A DNA stretch of 5,218 nt from Chloroflexota bacterium. Lineage in GTDB: Bacteria; Chloroflexota; Dehalococcoidia; SHYM01. The stretch lies in contig JACQGV010000082.1 of the NCBI GenBank assembly GCA_016199375.1, forward strand, positions 1 to 5,218, written 5' to 3'. This document shows positions 1 to 5,218 of the stretch, piece after piece (the stretch's first letter is position 1; each line of letters begins with the position of its first letter). The notes beneath the pieces are model-generated. The model was not told the DNA's origin and did not search any database. It worked only from the letters and a program-made list of their open reading frames with translations. The translations under genes and the position numbers were made by a program.

Positions 1-423
1 CGCCAGGAGCGCGCTCTCCAGCCCGCAGCGGAAGCGGCGTCCCACAATGTAGGCCAGGAAGACCGTGGTGGCGAAGAAGACAGGCGGTAGCCAGCGGAAG
101 AGGACGAACCAGTCCAGGCCGGTCACATATTGGAGCTGGGCTAAGAGAAGATGGAATCCTCCCTGGGAGAAGCCTAGGTTCCCAGGTTCCAGCACCGCCA
201 GGGCGCCATCGAAATGGGCCCATTCGTCGACATGAAGCAGGTATAGGTAATCGCGCTTGGGGATGAGCCCCATCAGGAAGGCTGCGGCCAGCGCGAGAAT
301 GAGGCCCGCGGCAGGAGCAGCCTGCGACAGCGCGGCGCCCGCTGCCCCCAGCGCCCTTGCCTTGCCGCTGCCGAGCGCAGGAGACGCTGCGGGAGCGCCC
401 CGGGTGGGTACCCCCGTGCTCAT
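1..423 (-). CDS. N-terminal fragment of a multi-pass membrane protein, probable GT-C-fold glycosyltransferase (PMT/ArnT-like)
   Basis: The reading frame is open from ATG 423-421 to the left edge, giving 141 residues. The first 35 residues are Ala/Gly/Ser-rich and low in complexity. A first membrane helix follows at about 36-54, then an outward loop with HVDEWAHF (residues 64-71, acidic pair D66-E67, H70). Further hydrophobic segments lie at about 90-100 and 106-127, the latter ending in a basic GRRF. An acidic pair just after the first helix is the catalytic signature of GT-C enzymes, which use polyprenyl-phosphate sugars outside the membrane; protein O-mannosyltransferases carry a similar DExHF. 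A GGGGGA Shine-Dalgarno lies 8 bases upstream, and the ATG overlaps the preceding gene's stop (ATGA), so translational coupling is likely. The assignment rests on the N-terminus only. Another polytopic envelope protein such as a polymerase is possible, since the remaining helices are outside the window. Confidence 0.6.
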   Translation of the reverse strand, partial: MSTGVPTRGAPAASPALGSGKARALGAAGAALSQAAPAAGLILALAAAFLMGLIPKRDYLYLLHVDEWAHFDGALAVLEPGNLGFSQGGFHLLLAQLQYVTGLDWFVLFRWLPPVFFATTVFLAYIVGRRFRCGLESALLA

Positions 424-1031
424 GGGAGCCGTCCCCCGCGCGCGAAGCCTCTCCAGGCTCTCTGCCGGCTGAGGCGCACGGCTGCCGCCAGCAGGATGAG
501 TGCGCCCACTATCTCCGGCACGTAGATCTCCGGGCGCGCCAGGTCCTGGAGCCTCTCGGCCGCTGTCCTCACGCCCGTGGCTGGGAAGCGCCATCCGTAA
601 AGTGGCCAGAGTAGGACCTCATTTTGGCGCCACATCTGATCCTGCAGGAGGTGAATCGCGCTGGCCGCGGCGACGGTCAGCAGGCCAATCCGCGCCCTCC
701 CTCGCAGCAAGAGCGTGCCCAGAATAGCCAGCGCCAGCGCCCAGGCAAGGGTGTGCCCCACCATCCGGGTGGTGTAGAAGGACGCGGGCCCCACTACCTT
801 GTCTATCAGGTCAGGCAGCAGCACCCCCAGAGCGAGCAAGCGGAAGTCCAGCTGCAGTGGCCGGGCCGTTATCATGACACGGCTGCCAGCACCTGCCTCC
901 CTCCGCGTTTCTGTGGCGGGGGCTGAGGCTGAGCTCGCAACGCTCCGCTGTCGGGGAGAAAACTGCAGCCAGCCATACTGGAGTACGTACCCCAGGCCGA
1001 GAGCGATGCCTACGTGGCCAAAGGGGTACAT
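420..1031 (-). CDS. Integral membrane protein of the YdjM/DUF457 metal-dependent hydrolase type
   Basis: The protein has 203 residues. It shows the pattern of the small membrane-bound hydrolase-like family: an N-terminal GHVGIALG (H6) in the first helix, LLPDLIDK (P73, D74, D77) at the end of the second, GHTLAW (H93) opening the third, and HLLQD (H127, D131) closing another. A final helix lies at about 173-187, followed by an Arg-rich cytoplasmic tail. The spaced His and Asp residues are the presumed metal ligands; the substrate of this family is not established. A hydrophilic Ser/Ala/Arg stretch at about 25-57 separates helices 1 and 2 and looks like an insertion. The ATG at 1031 is the first start after an in-frame TGA at 1049-1047. 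I see no good Shine-Dalgarno, so it may depend on readthrough from the Wzz-like gene 69 bases upstream. Its stop overlaps the next start by four bases. Family call fairly sure, function unknown. Confidence 0.8.
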   Translation of the reverse strand: MYPFGHVGIALGLGYVLQYGWLQFSPRQRSVASSASAPATETRREAGAGSRVMITARPLQLDFRLLALGVLLPDLIDKVVGPASFYTTRMVGHTLAWALALAILGTLLLRGRARIGLLTVAAASAIHLLQDQMWRQNEVLLWPLYGWRFPATGVRTAAERLQDLARPEIYVPEIVGALILLAAAVRLSRQRAWRGFARGGRLP

Positions 1032-1100
1032 AGCGTTACCGCTCGCTCAAGCCTTGGTGTCGCCCGTTTAGGACCGCCGGTGCCCGCCAACTGGCCTGGC

Positions 1101-2861
1101 TCAAGAGGTTGGTGCGTCAGACTGGGGCGGCTGGCTGGCGGGCTGGGGACGCGGTGGTCCTTGCAAGGAGTGCAAGACGAAGGCTGCTACTACCCCCAGG
1201 AGCAGTCCCGCGAGCCCTGCCACCAGGATTCTGCGCCTGGTGTCGCGTGCTATTGGCGTCTGGGGTTCCACCGCCCCCTCGACTATGCGGATCGAGCCGA
1301 CCTGCTCCTCCCTGGCGATCCTGGCCTCCTGCAGGCTCCGCGCCAGGCGATTGAAGTTCTCGGTAAGGACTACAATGTCACGGTCAAAGCGGGCCACGTC
1401 CACCTGGCCCTGGGCGATGCGCTCCAGCAGCCGCTGGTTCTCGGTGTCTAGCTGCTCCGTACGCTTCACTAGGTCGGCGACGCTGGTGTTCAAGCGAGCC
1501 ACATCGGCCCTGGCCACCGCCAGGCTCGCCGTCAACGAGCCTTCTCCCCCGGAGCCGATAGCAGCGCCGGAGCGCAGAATGGCGATGTCGTCGTCGAACT
1601 CTGACGCCTTGAGCCTGACATCGGCGGCGCGAGCGGAGAGTTGCTCGATCCTGGCCTTGAGCTCCGCTGTGCGCGTTTGCAGGTCCCGCACCTCTGCGGT
1701 GTAGGCGGCGACCGCGGTCTGGGCCGCATCCAGCAGGGCCTTGAGGCTGAGGTAGGTAGGGTTGGGCTGCTCGTCCGTGAGCTCCAGGCTCCCGAGGGCC
1801 TTGAGCTTGTCCGCGGAGACGTTGCCGCCCAGGACTGTGAACAGGCTCTCGTTGGGGATGGACCGCTTGAGACTGATGACCCTCGGTTCTGCCGCCAGGG
1901 CGGCGCTCAGGCTCTGGGCGCGCGCCGTGGTCTCCACCAGGGCGGCCTGCTTTCGCTGGAGGTTCGAGAGGAAGGCTTGATATTCCGTTGTGAGGACCTC
2001 AAGCTCACCCTGCAACGGCCCGAGCGGGTTCGCCTTCTCGAAGGTTGACCTCTCCGCGCGCTTCCGGCGCAGCCCGTCCAGAGCGGCCTCGTAGTAGGCC
2101 AGCCTCCCCTGAGCCTCGGCCAGGGCTGCGCGGTCGGACTGGAGGCGGGAGAGGAACTCCCGGTGGCGGGTGGCGTTTACCTCCGCCTGGCTCTGGAGGG
2201 AGGGCAACGGGTTGGCCTTCTGATAGGCCAGCTTCTCCACCTGTCGAGCCTGGAGCGCCGTTTGCGTCTCCTGGTACTGGCTGGCCACGAAGTCGTAGGA
2301 GCGGGCGGCCTCGGTGGCGAAGAGCTGGGCGTTCCGGCGGACGAAGACCTCGGCCCATTTGTCGGCGACCTGCTTCACGAGCTTCGGGTCGCCGCCGCTG
2401 ACGGTCATGGTGAGCAGGGGCAAGGAGGCCTGGGTCCCGCCTCGCCCGGCGGTCTCCACCTTGGGTTTCAGCATCCCGGCCAGGCCCTCCACGCCCCAGA
2501 GGCTGCCGGTGGCGGAGTCCCGCAGGTCCAGGGCGGCGATGATGTCCTGAAGAAGGTCGTTGGCGGTGGCCAGGGCGGAGAGGGTTTCCACCGAAAGGCT
2601 AGCCCCCAAAACCGGATTGGCCGTTGTCCGGTCGGTGCCGATGAGCCGCTCTGACACCGTGGGGACGATGAGGAGTTTGGTGCGGGTCTCGTAGACATTG
2701 GGAGCCCGAGAAGAATAAAACCCAGCCACCACGACCACCACCGCAAAGACCGCCGCCACCACCCACCACTTCCCAATGACGATCAAGAGATAGTCTCGCA
2801 GGGGCACCTCCTCCGGGGCGATACCACGCTCGTAGCTCGATGCCCGCTGCTGCATGTCCAC
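1101..2861 (-). CDS. Wzz/GumC-type polysaccharide chain-length determinant (polysaccharide co-polymerase)
   Basis: This 586-residue inner-membrane protein probably controls chain length or export of a surface polysaccharide. An N-terminal cytoplasmic segment with PLRDYLLIVIGKWW leads into membrane helix 1 (about 24-48). A Wzz-like alpha/beta region with VYETRTKLLIVPT follows (56-68), then long helical coiled coil (about 190-330 and 365-520), the PQTP motif (533-536) before helix 2 (about 545-566), and a short Pro/Gln-rich tail. There is no Walker A or Tyr-rich kinase domain, so it is not a fused tyrosine autokinase, and none is encoded next to it in the window. Residues 213-261 and 274-322 are an internal duplication. 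The first possible start is GTG 2861, directly after an in-frame TAG. ATG 2855, two codons later, is better placed for the AAAGAG Shine-Dalgarno (10 bases versus 4) and may be the true start. A terminator immediately upstream implies its own promoter. Confidence 0.9.
   Translation of the reverse strand: MDMQQRASSYERGIAPEEVPLRDYLLIVIGKWWVVAAVFAVVVVVAGFYSSRAPNVYETRTKLLIVPTVSERLIGTDRTTANPVLGASLSVETLSALATANDLLQDIIAALDLRDSATGSLWGVEGLAGMLKPKVETAGRGGTQASLPLLTMTVSGGDPKLVKQVADKWAEVFVRRNAQLFATEAARSYDFVASQYQETQTALQARQVEKLAYQKANPLPSLQSQAEVNATRHREFLSRLQSDRAALAEAQGRLAYYEAALDGLRRKRAERSTFEKANPLGPLQGELEVLTTEYQAFLSNLQRKQAALVETTARAQSLSAALAAEPRVISLKRSIPNESLFTVLGGNVSADKLKALGSLELTDEQPNPTYLSLKALLDAAQTAVAAYTAEVRDLQTRTAELKARIEQLSARAADVRLKASEFDDDIAILRSGAAIGSGGEGSLTASLAVARADVARLNTSVADLVKRTEQLDTENQRLLERIAQGQVDVARFDRDIVVLTENFNRLARSLQEARIAREEQVGSIRIVEGAVEPQTPIARDTRRRILVAGLAGLLLGVVAAFVLHSLQGPPRPQPASQPPQSDAPTS
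1896..2225 (-). repeat. Internal protein-level duplication in the Wzz-like gene
   Basis: Residues 213-261 (bases 2225-2079) and 274-322 (2042-1896) align without gaps at an offset of 61 residues, with 23 of 49 positions identical by my count. Both copies begin [YF]-x-KANPL and share EV, FLSxLQ, AALxE and a closing AAL. At DNA level the copies have diverged, so this is an old tandem duplication of a coiled-coil hairpin and not an active DNA repeat. A related NP turn occurs at residues 367-368, but I could not align a full third copy. Confidence 0.8.
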
Positions 2862-2894
2862 CTATCTCTTTCGGATCTCGCTAGCAAGGCGACC

Positions 2895-2923
2895 GCTATA
2901 CGCGATAACTACTGTGGTGACAG
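2895..2923 (-). promoter_or_regulatory. Weak candidate promoter for the Wzz-hydrolase-glycosyltransferase unit
   Basis: On the minus strand, CTGTCA (2923-2918) and TATAGC (2900-2895) are separated by 17 bases; each matches 4 of 6 consensus positions. The predicted start would fall near 2888, leaving a leader of roughly 27-33 bases. A promoter is expected between the terminator at 2997 and the gene start, but this exact site is only a guess. TATTAT at about 2966-2971 is another possible -10 without a convincing -35. Confidence 0.2.
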
Positions 2924-2996
2924 GGGCGCGGCCACCGGTCTGCAACCAGTTTTGAGCACAAGATAATACCACAATCCTGGTGCTCCTGCGTGGGTC

Positions 2997-3041
2997 AAAA
3001 AGAGTGGCGGCCATCCCGAACGCTCCGGGATGGCCGCCACT
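2997..3041 (-). terminator. Intrinsic terminator of the surface-protein gene
   Basis: A perfect 16-base-pair, GC-rich stem pairs 3003-3018 with 3026-3041 around a 7-base loop. In the minus-strand transcript it is followed by CTTTTTG (the T run is 3001-2997). It begins 21 bases after the TAA of the surface-protein gene. The plus strand has no T run after the stem, so it should act in the minus direction only. It separates the surface-protein unit from the downstream Wzz unit. Confidence 0.9.
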
Positions 3042-3062
3042 ACGTCTGTGGTCAGACCGCTC

Positions 3063-4622
3063 TTAGGGTGCGGGCGGTGCGGGCGGACCCTGGCCTCGCC
3101 GCCGCATCATGAACCAGGCGGCCGCCGCTGCTACCACTGCAACCACCACCACCACGATCACCACTATCAGGCCTGTCGAGACACCTCCGCCCTTGGCAGG
3201 TGGCGTCGGCGTAGCGGTCGGAGCGACCACTGGCCGCGTCGGCGTCGCTGCGGGCGGCCGGGTGGCCGTGGGCTGCGGCGTAGCCGTGGGCTGCGGCGGC
3301 ACTACCGTGGGCGGCCGGGTGGCCGTGGGCGGCGGCACCGTGGGCGGCCGGGTCGCCGTGGGCGGCGGCACCGTGGGCGGCCGGGTCGCCGTGGGCGGCA
3401 CTACCGTGGCCGTGGGCGCGGGCCGGGTGGCCGTGGGCGGCACTACCGTGGGCGGCACCGGCGTGGCCGTGGGCGGCACTACCGTGGGCGGCACCACCGT
3501 GGGCGGCACCGGCGTCGGTGTGGGTGCCACAAACTCTATGACGGCGAACAGGGTGAAGTGGTCAGTCGTCCCGGTGATGGTGTTGCCGACAATAGTGATG
3601 TTGGACAACGTCACCCACTGGCCCGTGGCGACATTGTAGAAGGCGATCGTCTTGCCCGCTGCGCTCTGGCCGGCTGGCAGCGTGAAGCTGATGGCGATGG
3701 GCGGGTTGAACGTGGCGCCGTTGGGCCCAAAGTTGACCGGTATACCGATGACGTTCTGGCCTGCTGGCGCCGTCGGCGGCGCTCCAACGAACTCCTGGGC
3801 GGTTATGGCCCCCAAGGGGTTGCCCTGCGCGTCCTTGGCAACGGTGCCCGCCGGTATGCTGACGCTAACCTGTGCCCCCTGCCCCGCGGTCAGGGGCACA
3901 TTCACGTTCACGGTCTGCTGGACTACACCCGAGGCGTTGACGCTGAGCCCGGCAGTGGCCTGCTGCCCCGGCGTCGCGGTAATAGTGACGGGCGGCGCGC
4001 CAGCACCCGTCGTCGGCGGCGCGCCACCACCCGTCGTTGGCGGGTTAACTATCGTGAAGGAGGTGGCGGAAGAGATAAAGGCGGGCTTCACGGGGTCGCC
4101 GGTGTTTATCTGGAAGGTCACGTTGTAGGCGCCGACGGGCATCACGGGCGAGGCCCCCGTGTTGAGGGTCACGTTGTAGCTGAGGATGGCGGGTGCAGTT
4201 ACCAGAACTCCGTAGCCGTAGCCGTAGCCGAAAGTGGAGTAACCCACCCCAGTTTCATAGCCTTGCAGGTACCCGTAGCCATAGCCGAAGGTGTAGCCGT
4301 AGCCGGTGCCCACCACCGGGGTCACGCTGCTGAAATGGGGCGCGGAACCGGGGAGGATGTTGCCGAAGACGTCGAACCGCAGGGTCAAGCCGCCCTGGCC
4401 GGTGACGTTGACCTGAAGGCTCTGTATGGGCAGACGCTCGCCGTCGGGGATGTTCGCCGTCACCGTGAAGGTGAAGGCGGCGCCCTGATTCACGGTTGAT
4501 GGTACGTTGGTGATAGCGAAGGAGATAGCCGAGGCAGTGTTGGCATTGAAGAGCAACAGCGTCAGGGCTGCGGTGGCTGACAGGACGGACATTGCTAGCC
4601 TTATCACTGTTCCCCTGCGCAT
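3063..4622 (-). CDS. Secreted, membrane-anchored surface protein with Gly-Tyr insert, ZU5-like domain and Pro/Thr stalk
   Basis: This 519-residue protein is probably anchored in the cell envelope with its body outside. The signal peptide is residues 1-32 (MRRGTVIR, hydrophobic core, cleavage after ASA). Residues 33-192 look like an Ig-like beta domain interrupted by a Gly-Tyr-rich insert (105-140). A TTGGGAPPTTG linker leads to a region at 213-364 with VSIPAGTV, VNFGPNGATFNPPIAISF, GQWVTL and a closing DHFTLFAV, a pattern like ZU5-type domains of bacterial surface proteins. A Pro/Thr/Val stalk (366-476) contains 11-residue repeats, followed by a transmembrane helix (484-506) and RRR stop-transfer, leaving a short Pro-rich tail inside. 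ATG 4622 has GGGAG seven bases upstream and a strong promoter about 75 bases upstream. No enzyme motif is visible; adhesion, S-layer-like or structural roles are guesses. The anchor is not an LPXTG or PGF-type sorting signal. Confidence 0.9.
   Translation of the reverse strand: MRRGTVIRLAMSVLSATAALTLLLFNANTASAISFAITNVPSTVNQGAAFTFTVTANIPDGERLPIQSLQVNVTGQGGLTLRFDVFGNILPGSAPHFSSVTPVVGTGYGYTFGYGYGYLQGYETGVGYSTFGYGYGYGVLVTAPAILSYNVTLNTGASPVMPVGAYNVTFQINTGDPVKPAFISSATSFTIVNPPTTGGGAPPTTGAGAPPVTITATPGQQATAGLSVNASGVVQQTVNVNVPLTAGQGAQVSVSIPAGTVAKDAQGNPLGAITAQEFVGAPPTAPAGQNVIGIPVNFGPNGATFNPPIAISFTLPAGQSAAGKTIAFYNVATGQWVTLSNITIVGNTITGTTDHFTLFAVIEFVAPTPTPVPPTVVPPTVVPPTATPVPPTVVPPTATRPAPTATVVPPTATRPPTVPPPTATRPPTVPPPTATRPPTVVPPQPTATPQPTATRPPAATPTRPVVAPTATPTPPAKGGGVSTGLIVVIVVVVVAVVAAAAAWFMMRRRGQGPPAPPAP
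3195..3527 (-). repeat. Low-complexity Pro/Thr stalk with a 33-base tandem repeat (core 3297-3395)
   Basis: The stalk codes for residues 366-476, almost only Pro, Thr, Val, Ala and Arg. Within it, 3395-3297 holds three tandem 33-base units encoding PTATRPPTVPP, PTATRPPTVPP and PTATRPPTVVP; the first two are identical in protein. Flanking VPPT units at 371-398 are shorter relatives. All units keep the frame, so copy-number change would alter stalk length without a frameshift. Assemblies of such a tract can be collapsed or expanded. Confidence 0.9.
4203..4310 (-). repeat. Gly-Tyr repeat tract inside the surface-protein gene
   Basis: This codes for residues 105-140. Two related blocks, GTGYGYTFGYGYGY (105-118) and GVGYSTFGYGYGYG (125-138), are joined by LQGYET. 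On the plus strand it appears as repeated GTAGCC hexamers, i.e. GGC-TAC codon pairs. The two blocks look like a duplication of a [GV]GY-TFGYGYGY unit. Confidence 0.85.
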
Positions 4623-4644
4623 GTCACCTCTCCCTAGTTATACC

Positions 4645-4677
4645 CCGGCCGCCAGCATGCACCAATACGGCAGCCGG
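4645..4677 (-). promoter_or_regulatory. Hairpin in the 5' leader of the surface-protein transcript
   Basis: In the minus-strand transcript CCGGCUGCC (4677-4669) can pair with GGCGGCCGG (4653-4645): eight Watson-Crick pairs and one G-U pair around a 15-base loop. It lies between the predicted transcription start (about 4691) and the Shine-Dalgarno (4634-4630), which stays unpaired. It could stabilise the 5' end of the mRNA or be the target of a regulator. I recognise no riboswitch class. Confidence 0.4.
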
Positions 4678-4697
4678 CAGCAAGCCATTCAGGGGCG

Positions 4698-4726
4698 ACT
4701 CTAACACGATTATGTGGGCATGTCAA
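4698..4726 (-). promoter_or_regulatory. Sigma70-type promoter of the surface-protein gene
   Basis: The minus strand has a perfect -35 TTGACA (4726-4721), a 17-base spacer, and a -10 TAGAGT (4703-4698) preceded by TG one base upstream, forming an extended -10 (TGTTAGAGT). AT-rich sequence lies directly upstream. Transcription should start near 4691, giving a leader of roughly 68 bases. This is the best promoter match in the window and suggests strong expression. Confidence 0.75.
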
Positions 4727-4733
4727 GCATTTT

Positions 4734-4790
4734 TGTTCGTAAGCATAACTCGTATACATAACAACCTAACAAAGAGTTAAGATACGAACA
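4734..4790. repeat. Interrupted inverted repeat just upstream of the promoter
   Basis: The left arm is TGTTCGTA (4734-4741), a 4-base gap, then TAACTC (4746-4751). The right arm is GAGTTA (4774-4779), a 3-base gap, then TACGAACA (4783-4790). All 14 paired positions are perfect, and the central 22 bases contain the palindrome GTATAC. Neither strand has a T run after the stem, so it is not a simple terminator. Its nearest end is 7 bases upstream of the -35, a position suited to an activator or repressor dyad. No known regulator box is recognised. Confidence 0.6.
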
Positions 4791-4837
4791 CCTTGCGCCA
4801 ACGCGGGCCAAGAATCTGTGCCCTTGGGCAGCCGCTC

Positions 4838-4886
4838 AAAAAGCCTGTAGTTTGGAGAGCTACTTGCGCCGGAAGGCGGCGGCTCT
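4838..4886 (-). terminator. Weak terminator-like hairpin after the right-edge gene
   Basis: A stem pairs 4856-4860 plus 4867-4871 with 4877-4886 (AGAGC and CGCCG, 10 pairs, with a 6-base bulge and a 5-base loop). On the minus strand it is followed, after 13 bases, by CTTTTTG (T run 4842-4838). The gap between stem and T run is too long for a standard intrinsic terminator, so the call is tentative. Apart from this I see nothing supportable between 4791 and 4944. Confidence 0.25.
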
Positions 4887-4944
4887 AATGCATCTTCCTG
4901 CTCCGTTGCGCCCGCCTGGTGCGACTCGGCGTCAGGGCGGTCGC

Positions 4945-5218
4945 CTACGGCAGACCGCTGGCCGGAGCGCTCTCGCCGGCGGGGTTCAGCGCCCGTTGCC
5001 AGCGCGGCGCAGCATCGACGGGGTGAGGCATGAACATGCGCAACAACGGGGTGGCCCGGAGCAGGTGAGCAAACAGAGGGCTCTGGTAGTCAATGTCGCC
5101 GTAGCGGCTGATGATGCCCTGCAGACCAGGGCGTGAGAAGAGCCAGAGCAGGAGGCGGAGCTGGCGGTCCGACAGGCGCGTGAAGATGGCGCGCAGGTCC
5201 TGTCCGCGCTGGAGCTCC
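4945..5218 (-). CDS. C-terminal fragment of an unidentified protein, possibly a geranylgeranyl-reductase-like flavoprotein
   Basis: The minus-strand frame is open from the right edge (first full codon 5217-5215) to TAG 4947-4945, giving 90 residues with no start in the window. The fragment is well formed: LRAIFTRLSDRQLRLLLWLF, then GIISRYGDIDYQSPLF (residues 34-49), a Leu-rich HLLRATPLLRMFM, and a Gly/Ser/Pro tail. Helical segments and the RYGDIDYQS stretch faintly recall the C-terminal tail of FAD-dependent geranylgeranyl-reductase-family oxidoreductases. That is from memory of family style; the FAD-binding parts that would prove it are outside the window. That it codes is supported by coherent amphipathic composition; its identity is weak. 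It is separated by 322 bases and a strong promoter from the surface-protein gene, so the two are probably not co-transcribed by design. Confidence 0.6.
   Translation of the reverse strand, partial: ELQRGQDLRAIFTRLSDRQLRLLLWLFSRPGLQGIISRYGDIDYQSPLFAHLLRATPLLRMFMPHPVDAAPRWQRALNPAGESAPASGLP

Noticed and set aside
420..1451. Several overlapping plus-strand open frames of 75-145 codons
   Set aside because: They oppose the hydrolase and Wzz-like genes and show no domain, membrane or signal features.
2005..2401. Open frames on both strands over the coiled-coil part of the Wzz-like gene
   Set aside because: Pro/Arg/Gly-rich shadow translations caused by high G+C; no start signals or recognisable domains.
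3297..3395. Regular 33-base tandem units, considered as a CRISPR array
   Set aside because: The units are contiguous with no unique spacers and are in-frame coding sequence for an 11-residue Pro/Thr repeat.
3030..4499. Long plus-strand open frame of 489 codons, rich in Arg, Gly and His
   Set aside because: It is the complement of the surface-protein gene; its RGRPGGRGRRH-type repeats are the antisense reading of the Pro/Thr stalk, and its start lies in the terminator stem. The minus frame has signal peptide, domains, anchor, promoter and terminator.
4734..4790. Inverted repeat with GTTAGGT in the centre, considered as an integron attC site
   Set aside because: GTTAGGT fits one core site, but no matching RYYYAAC partner is placed correctly, and there is no integrase or cassette array in the window.
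4734..4790. Same inverted repeat, considered as an intrinsic terminator for the right-edge gene
   Set aside because: The minus-strand sequence after the stem is A-rich (AAAATGC), and the plus strand continues CCTTGCG; neither has the required T run.
4852..5136. Plus-strand open frame of 94 codons
   Set aside because: It overlaps the minus-strand C-terminal fragment, has low-complexity Arg/Ala composition and no convincing ribosome site; the minus frame reads as a better protein.

Overview
The window is G+C-rich (clearly well above half by eye) apart from an AT-rich stretch at about 4704-4790. Every gene I can support lies on the minus strand, so the biological order runs from high to low coordinates. 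The Pro/Thr-rich 'PTATRPP' stalk on an anchored surface protein, the high G+C and the long coiled-coil polysaccharide co-polymerase suggest an environmental Chloroflexota-like bacterium. This is a judgement from protein style, not a marker gene, and is only moderately secure.

Layout in the direction of transcription: (1) 5218-4945, the C-terminal 90 residues of a gene that enters from the right edge; its identity is uncertain. (2) 4944-4623, a 322-base intergenic region. It holds a weak hairpin, an AT-rich interrupted inverted repeat (4734-4790), a near-consensus sigma70-type promoter (TTGACA, 17 bases, extended -10 TGTTAGAGT) and a hairpin in the predicted 5' leader. (3) 4622-3063, a 519-residue secreted, membrane-anchored surface protein: signal peptide, Ig-like domain with a Gly-Tyr repeat inserted, ZU5-like domain, Pro/Thr stalk, C-terminal transmembrane anchor. 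(4) 3041-2997, a strong intrinsic terminator. (5) 2861-1101, a 586-residue Wzz/GumC-type chain-length protein with an internal coiled-coil duplication. (6) 1031-420, a YdjM-type small integral membrane protein of the metal-dependent hydrolase group. (7) 423-1, the N-terminal 141 residues of a GT-C-like membrane glycosyltransferase that leaves the window at the left edge.

Genes 5-7 look like one envelope or exopolysaccharide transcription unit. The last two overlap by four bases (ATGA), and 69 bases without a recognisable terminator separate the Wzz gene from the hydrolase. The surface protein forms its own single-gene unit with its own promoter and terminator. A speculative link is that the Thr-rich stalk is glycosylated by envelope machinery encoded nearby, possibly the DExxHF-containing membrane protein at the left edge.

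I did not find a complete new system. The most unusual items are the Gly-Tyr insert, the duplication in the co-polymerase and the dyad upstream of the surface-protein promoter.
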